From an uncultured Rubripirellula sp. (GTDB taxonomy: Bacteria; Planctomycetota; Planctomycetia; Pirellulales; Pirellulaceae), in assembly GCA_938075415.1 (NCBI GenBank), contig CALJHC010000013.1, positions 206,180 to 270,179 of the forward strand: a stretch of 64,000 bases of DNA. The letters are read 5' to 3'. Of this stretch, positions 55,006 to 63,617 are shown piece after piece. Made by a program: the position numbers and the translations under genes. Under the pieces are notes generated by a model. It was not told the origin of the DNA, did no database searches, and was given only the letters and a program-made list of their open reading frames with translations. The first letter of the stretch is position 1, and each line of letters opens with the position of its first letter.

Positions 55006-55641
55006 CTACAGGTTCGGCAGATCGTATGGATCGACGTCGCCAACCATGTGGAAGTGATTGTGGTCAATGTAGATGGTCTCGATTGCTTCTTTGTCGTCCA
55101 AAGTATGCGGAACGGGATACCCAACGATGACTTTCTCGTCAAAGTAAACCGTGCATTTGTAGTGAGCGTGATGAAGCTGAGCCGGTCCGATCAATGGATA
55201 GAATCGAGGTGGGTCAATGTAGTCGGCAATCTTCTCTTTAATGATGCGAACATCGTTACGTTGCCTTTCCCACAAGAGAGGAATGCCACCCTGAACAGGA
55301 CGAGCTTTCTCCAAAGCGCGGATGATCTCGTCATCTGACGGAGGATCGAGAGCAACGCTGGGACCGCCGGATGTCGTTGGCCCAAGGATTGGAACGCGGT
55401 CATACCGCTCTTTGTTCCAAAACTTCTCTTCTTGCTTGTGCTGATAGTAAGGACTGACGGGCAACGGATAGCCCACCCAACCAAGGTTGAAGCCGTTGTG
55501 AACGCCGTAGCAGCCGGTAGTCGATAGTGCTAACAACGCAAGAGCGTTGAGAGTCATTCGACGAACGACTCGACGCATCTGATGCTTCTTCGGTGTCGCG
55601 TTCACTTCTTCGCGTTCGCGACGGCAATTCAAGCTGGTCAT
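55006..55641 (-). CDS. Predicted lipoprotein of unknown function
   Basis: 211 residues from ATG 55641, which has GGAAGG eight bases upstream; the frame is open to 55710, and an ATG at 55578 would place the signal at the very N-terminus. The hydrophobic stretch LNALALLALSTTGCYG has a lipobox-like STTGC, so the mature protein may be lipid-anchored at the Cys. The mature part has GWVGYPLPVSPYYQHKQ, SVALDPPSDDEIIRALEKAR and a His-rich stretch (HHAHYKC, DHNHFHMVG) that could bind metal. No named family. It has its own terminator, so it is a single gene. Confidence 0.78.
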   Translation of the reverse strand: MTSLNCRREREEVNATPKKHQMRRVVRRMTLNALALLALSTTGCYGVHNGFNLGWVGYPLPVSPYYQHKQEEKFWNKERYDRVPILGPTTSGGPSVALDPPSDDEIIRALEKARPVQGGIPLLWERQRNDVRIIKEKIADYIDPPRFYPLIGPAQLHHAHYKCTVYFDEKVIVGYPVPHTLDDKEAIETIYIDHNHFHMVGDVDPYDLPNL

Positions 55642-56271
55642 CCGAGCAACCTTCCGTGGATCGTTTCTTACACGCCTTTCCCGATATCGATGCCCCGCAT
55701 CGAATCGCACCGGCGTCTTCCGTACCTGTAGTATCGTGTGAACTTATTCCGATCTTGCGGATAATTCCGCAGAATCGGAAAAGCATCTTAAATTGATCTG
55801 CCGCATCATCGTGAAACTGGTGCCCTGCCCGATGAACAGGGGATCTTGAGAGGGTTTCGCAAGTTCGTTTAACAAGCTTTCTTCGCGTTTGTTCGGCATC
55901 AGTCGCCACGAAAACTTTGATCATTAATGAAGTGCAGTGGCCGTGAAACGCTCTCACCAAAAAACGTCAAGGACAGTGGTCAGCGAGGGGGTTTGCACCA
56001 CAAAAATGACGAAATCAAGCTCTCGTCACTAACAATCGCCAGTCAAAATCACCTGAAAAGTCAACCGAGGAAATGCCTTGTACGCTTAGTGCCGGCCAAT
56101 CCGCCGCCAATGGCTGCATCGCCCAAACCTGAACGCTTCCACCAGAGCGAACCCCTCACCATTCCCCTCGAGGGCAACTAGCGAGTGAACTAATTCATGG
56201 AGACTTCCTGCCAAGCAGAAACAACTCCTTGAACCTCTCACCAGGCTAATGGATGAGTTCCGGCCACAGTC

Positions 56272-56315
56272 ATCTTTCTGAACGCTTCCAAACATCTTCC
56301 TGAACGCTCCCAAAA
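56272..56315. repeat. 22-bp imperfect tandem doublet
   Basis: catctttctgaacgcttcca and a near copy (catcttcctgaacgctccca), each followed by aa, lie head to tail; they differ at two positions. It lies about 75 bases beyond the BON gene terminator. Confidence 0.85.
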
Positions 56316-56388
56316 CGCTAGCGTTCACCTCACGAATCGATCCAATTCAAATCGGATGGCCACAGACCGTTGCTCGCTGTCTGAAAAA

Positions 56389-56422
56389 AAACCCGCGAGC
56401 GGCGATGCCAATTCGCGGGTTT
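56389..56422 (-). terminator. Intrinsic terminator of the BON-domain gene
   Basis: A 10-bp stem, aaacccgcga / tcgcgggttt, with a 14-base loop, followed on the minus strand by a run of eight T's. It lies about 70 bases past the stop codon. Confidence 0.92.
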
Positions 56423-56490
56423 CTTGATTCAGGAGAAGACTTGGACTGTAGGTCAATTCGATGGATGTGCCATTCGACACACCTTCCGAA

Positions 56491-57663
56491 TTAACGGTCA
56501 GTGAAGTCAAGGTACCACCAGCCGTCATCCCACTCGAGACTCACTCGACGCCATCCCAACGGTACCTGAGGGTACGGATAGAAGGGGCCGATGAAAGGCC
56601 ACGCCGAAGCGTCATACTGCTGCGGATAAGTCACCGAAGCGTAATTTGGGTGAGCTGCGTATCCTGGCCAAGCGTAATTGGGCAGGTTTGGATTGTCGTA
56701 CCGAGGTGCTCCTGGAGGAGCCGAAGGAGACATGGGAACTGGCTGACCTGCAACAGGCCCCGAAGCCTGTGTGAAATTTGCAACCGTTCGCGTCATTGCA
56801 CTGTTCTGGCTCATGTCGAATGGCACAGGGATCGCTGAAGAAGCAACCGCAGGAACCGAACTCTTTCGAGCTGGGCTGATCACCGGATCTACTGCAACAG
56901 GTGAAAGGGCCGTGGTCATGACTTCGCCGAACAGAACCGGAGCCTGCTGAGTTTGAACAGCGGTGGGAACGGCAATTGACTGCCGAACGCCTGCCACGCC
57001 TTCGCTACCTTCGGCGAGTGCGATAATTGTATTTCGCTGGGCTTCTGAACTCGCTCGACCCACAAGCTCCACGATGCCTTTGTGACTTTTCACATCGACA
57101 CCGAAACCGCGTAACTGGCCAGCCTCTTTGGCTTGGGTCAGGGCGCTGATGACGCTGGAAACGATAGCAACATCGTCGGCGGCAAGTTTCTCTCCTTCGG
57201 CAGAAACCGGCATGACAGCAGCTGATTCCTCGATGGGAGCTTCCACTTTCTCCAACAAAGCTTTTCGAAAGGAAAACTCTTGAGGCTCTGCGGCAGCGGG
57301 TGCTTCAGCCTGAGTTTCCTTAGCTACCGTGGCTTGCTCTTCCTCGACCACTTCGGGCAGCATGACAGGATCAGCGGCAGCCTTAATCGTCACTTCATCA
57401 ACGATTCGAGCTACGCCTTCGACTCCGTCCGCGGTGCTAAGCACAAGTTGCTTGTGAGCGTCCTCGGAAACACTTCCGCGAAACGCCACAACGCCCTGAT
57501 CCACCTTCATATCGAGGGTAAAGTCCTTGAGAGCACCCGAATCTCGGTTGCTCTTTAATCTCTTGATGATTTCCTCAGCGATCTCGCGATCATCACCCCA
57601 GGCCTGGGTTGGCCCAAAGGCAGCGAACGCTGCAATCGCTAAACCGAAATATTTGCGTCGCAT
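56491..57663 (-). CDS. Exported two-BON-domain protein with Tyr/Pro-rich tail
   Basis: 390 residues from ATG 57663, with GGGAGG seven bases upstream (an in-frame start at 57693 is less likely). Signal peptide FGLAIAAFAAFGPTQAWG. Two BON-like domains: one near residues 25-95 (IKRLKSNRDSGALKDFTLDM, VVAFRGSVSEDAHKQ) and one near 165-235 (VSSVISALTQAKEAGQLRGF, GIVELVGRASSEAQRN). An Ala/Glu/Pro linker joins them. The last 70 residues are Tyr, Pro and Trp rich (PNYAWPGYAAHPNYASVTYP) and end in WDDGWWYLDFTDR. BON domains bind phospholipid or mediate oligomers. The conserved-looking tail suggests a surface or envelope contact. Own terminator. Confidence 0.88.
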   Translation of the reverse strand: MRRKYFGLAIAAFAAFGPTQAWGDDREIAEEIIKRLKSNRDSGALKDFTLDMKVDQGVVAFRGSVSEDAHKQLVLSTADGVEGVARIVDEVTIKAAADPVMLPEVVEEEQATVAKETQAEAPAAAEPQEFSFRKALLEKVEAPIEESAAVMPVSAEGEKLAADDVAIVSSVISALTQAKEAGQLRGFGVDVKSHKGIVELVGRASSEAQRNTIIALAEGSEGVAGVRQSIAVPTAVQTQQAPVLFGEVMTTALSPVAVDPVISPARKSSVPAVASSAIPVPFDMSQNSAMTRTVANFTQASGPVAGQPVPMSPSAPPGAPRYDNPNLPNYAWPGYAAHPNYASVTYPQQYDASAWPFIGPFYPYPQVPLGWRRVSLEWDDGWWYLDFTDR

Positions 57664-58401
57664 CGAAATGCCTCCCTGCAGTCCTGTTTTCAACCTGGGT
57701 CGGAACCATTTGACTTACCGATCGCAACATGCGAGCTGAAAGAAAGTCGCCGCGGGTGGCGACGGAAGAATTCAAATGGTCATACCAGACCGGTGTTGTT
57801 GGTTGTTTCGGTCATAACAGGGTAGGCAAGGTAGGTTTTTTCTGATTTTGTCGCCGATTGGGGTTACAAGCACAAAAACACTTGGATTAACACCACTTGT
57901 CCATCGGGACCACAACACCTGACAATCAGCAAAGTCTTCCTATCTTAACCAGATACAAAGAGAAACAGAGTGACATGGGGCTGTTCAACCAAGGAAGACA
58001 ACCAATCAATCACATGGACACCTCGAAATCCCCAGCAACTTCGCCCCCAATTCGAATCACTCCGACTCACTCCCTGTGAGATGAACCCTGTCCCCCCTCA
58101 CATACCTGATGAATGGCACTGATGCTTTTGCGATCTCGCAAAGGCTTCATGCCGGCGTCATTGGGTCGATCTTAGACCCAACTGATTCCTCCATGAGTCA
58201 CAGCGACAAGGAATATCAAAGGCCAATCTGAATCAACGCTAAACTTGGATAAACGGTCAACTCGGAAATTGAAGCACACTCCGCAATCGATGATAATTCG
58301 TAAACTGTGGTTGAACTCCCTGCCAACAGAACCAGCAGCTCGCTCGCTAAACGCTGATTCTTCGCTGGATCTGCAAAACCCTTTCAGCATTCCAATTCAT
58401 C
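57664..58401. other. Divergent intergenic region
   Basis: About 740 bases upstream of both the BON gene and the DUF4870 gene. Short frames only. A T-rich stretch lies at 57836-57850. No repeat, RNA or clear promoter seen. Confidence 0.45.
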
Positions 58402-58830
58402 ATGACTTCGATGCACCCTCCTGAACACCCAAACGATTCAGTCCCTCGGAATCCAAACGATCCCTTCGAAGACTTTGGTGAACCCGATGCAGAAGAAATA
58501 AACTTTGCAACCTTGGCTCATCTTTCTGGTTGCGCCGGCCTGATCGGCTTTGGTTACATCGGATTCATTGGGCCTCTCCTGATCTACTGGATAAAACAGG
58601 ACAGTTCGCCCTATGTAAAATCACAGGCCAAAGAGGCTTTCAATTTTCAAATCACTATTTTTCTGATTGCGTTGACCTGCGGAATGCTCACGATACTCAG
58701 CTGCGGGACCATGTTCCCAATCATTTTCCTACCGATGCTGTTGCAGCTAATTTTTGGAATCCTCTCCACCGCGGCAGTGCGTAAATCCCAAGCGTATCGG
58801 TATCCCTTCAACCTAAGATTGTTGCTTTAG
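58402..58830 (+). CDS. DUF4870 membrane protein
   Basis: 142 residues. An acidic, Pro/Asp-rich N-terminus of about 35 residues is followed by three hydrophobic helices; ATLAHLSGCAGLIGFGYIGF, LLIYWIKQDSSPYVKSQAKE and AFNFQITIFLIAL give the DUF4870 (Tic20-like) pattern. Function is not established; relatives are small integral membrane proteins. It is convergent with the next gene, with 24 bases between. Confidence 0.87.
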   Translation: MTSMHPPEHPNDSVPRNPNDPFEDFGEPDAEEINFATLAHLSGCAGLIGFGYIGFIGPLLIYWIKQDSSPYVKSQAKEAFNFQITIFLIALTCGMLTILSCGTMFPIIFLPMLLQLIFGILSTAAVRKSQAYRYPFNLRLLL

Positions 58831-58854
58831 TACACCGTCCAGAAATGGCCTGAC

Positions 58855-59202
58855 TTACTTCCGAAATTTCCTGACAATCGATGCGAGAGTCAGCAACCCA
58901 ACAAGTAAGGGCGCGAGAACGAGAACGGAACGCGGTTGAACTGCGAGAACACCAAGAAAGAGGACCCCGAGCATGGCAAAGCCCGGAGGCAACCAATTAG
59001 CGGGACGTCGCAAAGTCGGCCAGGCCAGCCACAAGGCCCCAAAAATCAACCCAATCCTACCCGTAGCGGCAGCAAGCATTTTGACGTTGGCAGTCTGCTC
59101 GAACCGTACAGTTAACCAGGCACAGACACTAAGGCAGGCAATCGCAACGAAGAGGACTGCGATCCGACGAAGCTCACTGGGATTGATTCTTGACTTGGTC
59201 AT
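58855..59202 (-). CDS. Small membrane protein of unknown function
   Basis: 115 residues with three to four hydrophobic helices (IAVLFVAIACLSVCAWLTV, RIGLIFGALWLAWPTL, FAMLGVLFLGVLAV, VLVLAPLLVGLLTLASI) and basic ends. No family recognised. It is convergent with the DUF4870 gene, and no terminator hairpin is visible in the 24-base gap. Confidence 0.62.
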   Translation of the reverse strand: MTKSRINPSELRRIAVLFVAIACLSVCAWLTVRFEQTANVKMLAAATGRIGLIFGALWLAWPTLRRPANWLPPGFAMLGVLFLGVLAVQPRSVLVLAPLLVGLLTLASIVRKFRK

Positions 59203-59672
59203 CCAACCGGCTGCTTTATCACGATGAAACAGTGACCAATGCGAGTGCTAACCCAAAAAATAAACGGATCGTCCATCGCATTGGCTTGGAATCATAACCG
59301 GTTCTTGCACACCACGCCAAAGCACTCGTGATTTTCGTTCAGCCGTTAGAGAACAGAATCCAACATGGACGAGAAGAAACCTTCACCAGGCAAGCACTGA
59401 AATCAGCTCCCAACAACCGAAAAATCCAGCAGATTGCCTCAATAGGCCGCTTCGCAATGCTTAACGTTTCACCTGCTGAAGATTAACATTTGAAAACAGG
59501 TTTGGGGAAGAATGCGGATCACCTGAGGAATCGCAGGCCACCTAATTGAGACTTAAAACCATCCTGCTTAAACGGTAAAACAACTCGATTGACTCGAGGG
59601 ATCGGCGGCGCACCAATCGCCTCGCAGAGGCATCCGATCATCAGACGGTCGGTCATCAAGGAGAGATTGGAA
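59203..59672. other. Divergent intergenic region
   Basis: About 470 bases between the small membrane protein and the phosphoesterase. No gene, repeat or hairpin that I can support. Confidence 0.45.
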
Positions 59673-60296
59673 ATGAAATTGTTGTGTTTCAGCGATCTTC
59701 ATCGTGACCGCGAGGCAGCGACAAACCTAGTTCGGATGTCCCGGGAAGTGGATATTGTCATCGGTGCGGGTGATTTCGCGACAAGGAGACAAGGAATCCA
59801 GGACACAATCGATGTGCTGAGTGAAATTAAGGTTCCATCGGTGCTGGTTCCCGGTAATGGGGAATCGGTGGAGGAACTGACCGAAGCAGTCAAGATCTGG
59901 GAAAATGCAACGGTTCTTCACGGCAGTGGATGCGAAATTGATGGTCAGCCTTTCTGGGGTGTCGGAGGCGGGATTCCGGTGACTCCATTTGGTGATTGGA
60001 GCTACGACTTCGATGAGGACACCGCCGAGAAAATGCTGGATCAATGCCCTCCCGGTGCAATCCTCGTGGTGCACTCTCCCCCAATGGACACGGTTGATCA
60101 CGATCAATCAGGAAAAATCCGTGGCAGCGAGTCGATCCGACGGGCAGTCGAGCGACTGCGACCCCCAGCGGTGATCTGCGGGCATATCCACAGTGATTGG
60201 GGAAAACGCGTGCAATTGGGACCAAGCTTGATACAGAATGCCGGGCCCAAAGGAGTCAGGATTGATCTGCCCCTTCCCTCAAAAACGAGTCGCTAA
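59673..60296 (+). CDS. Calcineurin-type metallophosphoesterase
   Basis: 207 residues from ATG 59673, with AAGGAGAG seven bases upstream; the longest frame starts at 59589 but lacks a site. Metal-binding motifs are in order: FSDLH, GAGDFATR (GDx), VPGNGES (GNxE, usually GNHE or GNHD), VVHSPP and CGHIHSDWG (GHxH). It is a two-metal hydrolase of phosphate esters, with no membrane segment. Substrate unknown; the size is close to YfcE-like phosphodiesterases. It stands alone, 160 bases before the acyl-activating gene. Confidence 0.93.
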   Translation: MKLLCFSDLHRDREAATNLVRMSREVDIVIGAGDFATRRQGIQDTIDVLSEIKVPSVLVPGNGESVEELTEAVKIWENATVLHGSGCEIDGQPFWGVGGGIPVTPFGDWSYDFDEDTAEKMLDQCPPGAILVVHSPPMDTVDHDQSGKIRGSESIRRAVERLRPPAVICGHIHSDWGKRVQLGPSLIQNAGPKGVRIDLPLPSKTSR

Positions 60297-60456
60297 AATT
60301 GGGCGATCCCAGTGCCTGGCTTACTGCCAGCTATTGACCTCTCGCAACCATTATTGGGTGATCCGCAGCAGTCAGGCTCTCCCAATCGTCGATAGCGATT
60401 CACCATGATATGATGTTCACTTCATCGAAACCTTACCTGTCTAACTTGAGGCATGA

Positions 60457-61590
60457 ATGAGTAACGCGGAATCCTCCGTGAGCCCGGAAGTGGCCCAACA
60501 ATCTGCCGAGGCCAAAGATCGGCTTAACGAACACACCTTGAAAACCGTCCACTGGCACTTTAGCGAGGAAACAGGCAGTCCGTTCTGGTTACAGAAACGC
60601 TCTGAACTGAACTTTGACCCGTTGACCGATGTCAAAAGTTTTGATGACCTCAAAAAGTTTCCGCATTTCGAAGATGAGTGGCTACGCGGGGGCCCCGTCA
60701 ACCGCTGGGTGCCCAAGGGTCATGCCGGCAAACCGACCTATGTCTTCGAGACCGGTGGCACAACGGGGATACCTAAAAGTCGTATGGTGATTGAAGATCA
60801 CTGGACAGATTACGAACTGTTCAGCGACACCCTTCCCGACGAACACTTCCCCAAGAATTCGAACTGGTTGATGCTTGGACCCAGTGGTCCTCGGCGACTG
60901 CGTCTGGCGGTGGAGCATCTAGCTCAACATCGTGGCGGAATCTGCTTTTGCATCGACCTGGATCCACGCTGGGTTGTCAAACTGATCAAGAAGGGCTGGA
61001 TGGAGCACCTTGAAGAGTACAAGAAGCACTGCATTGATCAGGCTGTCACGGTTCTGACAGCAGGGCACGACATCAAGTGCATGTTCGCGACACCCAAACT
61101 ACTGGAATCACTGGGCGAAGCACTCGAAGAGAAAGGGACAAGCCTACAGGAAGTGGGTATCAAAGGTATTTTCTCTGGCGGTACCGAATTCACACCGCAG
61201 TGGACGAAATTCTGCGTGGAGGAACTTCTTGGTGGGACGCCTGATGAAGGTGGTGTGTACATGACACCGACTTACGGCAATACGCTGATGGGCCTTGCCT
61301 GCAGCAAACCGGTCACACCAGCGGACGGTTACAAAATTTCGTATTATGCCCCGCAACCTCGGGCAGTGACCGAAGTGGTCAGCTTTGATGACTACGACCA
61401 AGTCGTTGGATACGGCGAGACCGGCCGAGTAAAACTTTACACGCTGACGGATGAATTTTTCGTCCCAGGCTTCATGGAACGAGACGAGGGCGAACGAGAG
61501 TCTCCGTTTGATACCTACCCCTGGGATGGTGTCAGTGGTGTTCGACCTTTCCATGAACTGGCCAGTGGCACAACGGTTGGCGTCTACTAG
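60457..61590 (+). CDS. AMP-forming acyl-activating enzyme (LuxE/PaaK-like)
   Basis: 377 residues from ATG preceded by GAGG. The adenylate-forming motif is VFETGGTTGIPKSRMV. HIKCMFATPKLLESLGEAL-type helices and IKGIFSGGTEFTPQWTKFCV follow, then YMTPTYGNTLMGLAC (the A5-like Y-x-T region). The length is close to LuxE, and phenylacetate-CoA ligases are similar but somewhat longer. It should activate a carboxylic acid as acyl-AMP and pass it to a thiol. The next gene in the same direction, 438 bases on, is an aldehyde dehydrogenase-type reductase, so the pair may turn an acid into an aldehyde. Acceptor and substrate are unknown. Confidence 0.87.
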   Translation: MSNAESSVSPEVAQQSAEAKDRLNEHTLKTVHWHFSEETGSPFWLQKRSELNFDPLTDVKSFDDLKKFPHFEDEWLRGGPVNRWVPKGHAGKPTYVFETGGTTGIPKSRMVIEDHWTDYELFSDTLPDEHFPKNSNWLMLGPSGPRRLRLAVEHLAQHRGGICFCIDLDPRWVVKLIKKGWMEHLEEYKKHCIDQAVTVLTAGHDIKCMFATPKLLESLGEALEEKGTSLQEVGIKGIFSGGTEFTPQWTKFCVEELLGGTPDEGGVYMTPTYGNTLMGLACSKPVTPADGYKISYYAPQPRAVTEVVSFDDYDQVVGYGETGRVKLYTLTDEFFVPGFMERDEGERESPFDTYPWDGVSGVRPFHELASGTTVGVY

Positions 61591-62028
61591 ACGGTCAGAC
61601 TTGAGCATTGACTCGGTTCCTGTGTCTTGGCTGGATGATTCGGGATCGAGTCACCAACTGGTGGAGACGTTGGTTGGCTTGATTGTGAGATTTGCCGAAC
61701 AAACTTCATAGCGATTCGCAAGCGATCAAGCTCCGGGGCCGCATTTGAATGGCCCTGCCTTCATAGCCAAGTTGGTCGTGAAAGCGATTCGTATTGGACG
61801 CACCGCCGAATCGCAACGAGAAAAGGCGATTTGCAATGTCGCCGAGGTTTCCAACCAGAGCGGTCTTGGGTTCGCGAACGAATGCGGCTCACAAACCTTG
61901 GTGGTCGCTGAACTTCAGAGTTTCGGCAGACCTCCCCCGGTAAGCCCTCCTTCATACCAATCCGTTGACTCTGCTAAACGATTAGAATTTCCTACACCAC
62001 TTCCCAAAACTCTTTAACAGATCCGACA
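61591..62028. other. Intergenic region between the acyl-activating and reductase genes
   Basis: About 440 bases. A 90-codon plus frame at 61745-62017 lies between the two genes but has no ribosome-binding site and no motif; I leave it uncalled. No terminator is visible, so co-transcription of the two genes is possible. Confidence 0.45.
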
Positions 62029-63468
62029 ATGATCACGCTAAGCCCGCTCCGTTGGGGAAAACCATACGAATCCCTCGATTTCACCAATGTCGTTCACTTC
62101 GATACCGGAGAGCCGATTGCAAAAGTCGGAAATGTTGGGGGAGGAATCGTCGGCCGCGACATGCGCCAAGCTCACAAAGCGCGACAAGCATTGCTGCAGC
62201 TTTCAACCGACGACCTCATCGAAAAGTGCAAGAAGGCTGCAACACTTTTTGAATCGGGCACGTTATCGGTCGGGGACAGCCAGCAGACGGTGGACGACTT
62301 TGTCCACCAGCAATCGGCCAGCACAGGGCTTCCAGAGCACATGTGCCGATCCAACATGCAGAAGAACAGTTTTGTTCTCAGTAACATCGACCAAATTCTT
62401 GATTGCCTGACCCGAGGGTTGAACCTTTCAATTCTCAGCCGCGGGTTTGGCGAAGAAGATCGTGGTGTGACCGTGAGTTTTCAGTCACAGACACCGGTTC
62501 TTGGCGCCGTTTTGCCGAACAATTCGCCGGGTGTTCACACGCTTTGGTTACCGGCGATTCCTCTCCAAGTTGGGTTAGCACTGAAACCGGGTTCGCAGGA
62601 ACCTTGGACTCCCTATCGAATGGTCTCTGCTTTCATCGAAGCTGGAGTCCCCTCCGAAGCCTTCGGCCTTTACCCCGGTGGTCACGATGCGGGGGGCGCC
62701 ATCATGACGAAAACGCCGCGAAGCATGATCTTCGGTAGTGCACAAACTGTCGCTCAGCATGAAGGGAATCCAAAGGTGCAAGCACACGGCCCCGGCTTCT
62801 CCAAAATCCTGATCGGAGACGACGTTGTGGACCAGTGGGAGAGCTTCCTCGATGTCATGGTCGAAAGTGTGCTCAGTAACTCAGGTCGCAGTTGCATCAA
62901 CTGCAGTGGTATTTGGGCAAGTCGCCACACCAAGGAAATTGCTCAAGCGATTGCGGAGAAAATCGGACCCGTCGACGTCACCCCTCCCTCGGATCCTAAC
63001 GCGCAACTCGCTGCATTCACCGTGCCGGCAATGGCCACAGGCACCTATGCAATGGCTCAACAAGACCTCGCCGAGTCGGGCGTCACCGACATGACAGCCG
63101 ACTACGGAGAAAAATTGATCGAACGCGAACACTGTGCCTACTTGCGTCCGATGGTAGTCCACGCAGACTCCCCAGACCGCCAAGTCGCCTCGAAAGAGTA
63201 CATGTTTCCGTTCGTCAGCGTTGTGCAATGCTCGGAGCAAGACATGCTCAAACGAATCGGCTCAACGCTGGTTGGCACCGTTTTGACGCAAAATGAATCT
63301 TTGATCGCAGCGGCTGGATCCTCAGTAGACATCGATCGATTGAACGTGGGTCCAATTCCAACCAACCGGTTGAACTGGCTTCAACCGCACGAAGGTAATA
63401 TCATCGACTTCCTGTTCAGGTCACGAGCCTACCAGATTGCGGAATTGCCCCTCGGAGCAACTACCTGA
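62029..63468 (+). CDS. Aldehyde dehydrogenase-superfamily acyl reductase (LuxC-size)
   Basis: 479 residues. The Rossmann part includes TPVLGAVLPNNSPGVHTLWL and the cofactor-side KPGSQEPWTPYRMVSAFIEAG. The catalytic Cys is expected at 289 in SNSGRSCINCSG. IPTNRLNWLQPHEGNIIDFL near the C-terminus fits the ALDH fold. It could reduce an acyl thioester to aldehyde (as LuxC does, of similar length) or oxidise an aldehyde with NAD(P). Its partner 438 bases upstream is an acid-activating enzyme, which favours acyl reduction. An unusual point is the second Cys (C292) three residues after the first. Confidence 0.88.
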   Translation: MITLSPLRWGKPYESLDFTNVVHFDTGEPIAKVGNVGGGIVGRDMRQAHKARQALLQLSTDDLIEKCKKAATLFESGTLSVGDSQQTVDDFVHQQSASTGLPEHMCRSNMQKNSFVLSNIDQILDCLTRGLNLSILSRGFGEEDRGVTVSFQSQTPVLGAVLPNNSPGVHTLWLPAIPLQVGLALKPGSQEPWTPYRMVSAFIEAGVPSEAFGLYPGGHDAGGAIMTKTPRSMIFGSAQTVAQHEGNPKVQAHGPGFSKILIGDDVVDQWESFLDVMVESVLSNSGRSCINCSGIWASRHTKEIAQAIAEKIGPVDVTPPSDPNAQLAAFTVPAMATGTYAMAQQDLAESGVTDMTADYGEKLIEREHCAYLRPMVVHADSPDRQVASKEYMFPFVSVVQCSEQDMLKRIGSTLVGTVLTQNESLIAAAGSSVDIDRLNVGPIPTNRLNWLQPHEGNIIDFLFRSRAYQIAELPLGATT

Positions 63469-63492
63469 TCTTTGAATCTCGACTAATCTGAT

Positions 63493-63606
63493 ATGACACG
63501 CCCGCGGGGGACGATGCACATCGCTCGCCGACCTGGGCAAATCGTGACCGATCCGGTCATCACTGAATTGGATCGGTATTTTGTTGAAGATTTCGTCGAG
63601 TATTAA
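63493..63606 (+). CDS. Possible 37-residue peptide
   Basis: A short frame from ATG to TAA (MTRPRGTMHIARRPGQIVTD to VEDFVEY). It lies between the reductase gene and the Pro-rich frame, 11 bases before the latter. There is no ribosome-binding site and no family. Reported only because spacing fits an operon. Confidence 0.2.
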   Translation: MTRPRGTMHIARRPGQIVTDPVITELDRYFVEDFVEY

Positions 63607-63617
63607 AGTAATCCACC

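Larger units (their letters stand above)
55642..56490. other. Intergenic region with a repeat and a terminator
   Basis: About 850 bases between the lipoprotein-like gene and the BON protein. It has a 22-base imperfect doublet at 56272-56315 and the BON gene terminator at 56389-56422. A 186-codon minus frame near 55400-55960 is a shadow that overlaps the lipoprotein gene. No other gene supported. Confidence 0.5.

Noticed and set aside
61745..62017. 90-codon plus frame between the acyl-activating and reductase genes
   Set aside because: No ribosome-binding site, no motif, and its end abuts the next gene only by chance spacing.
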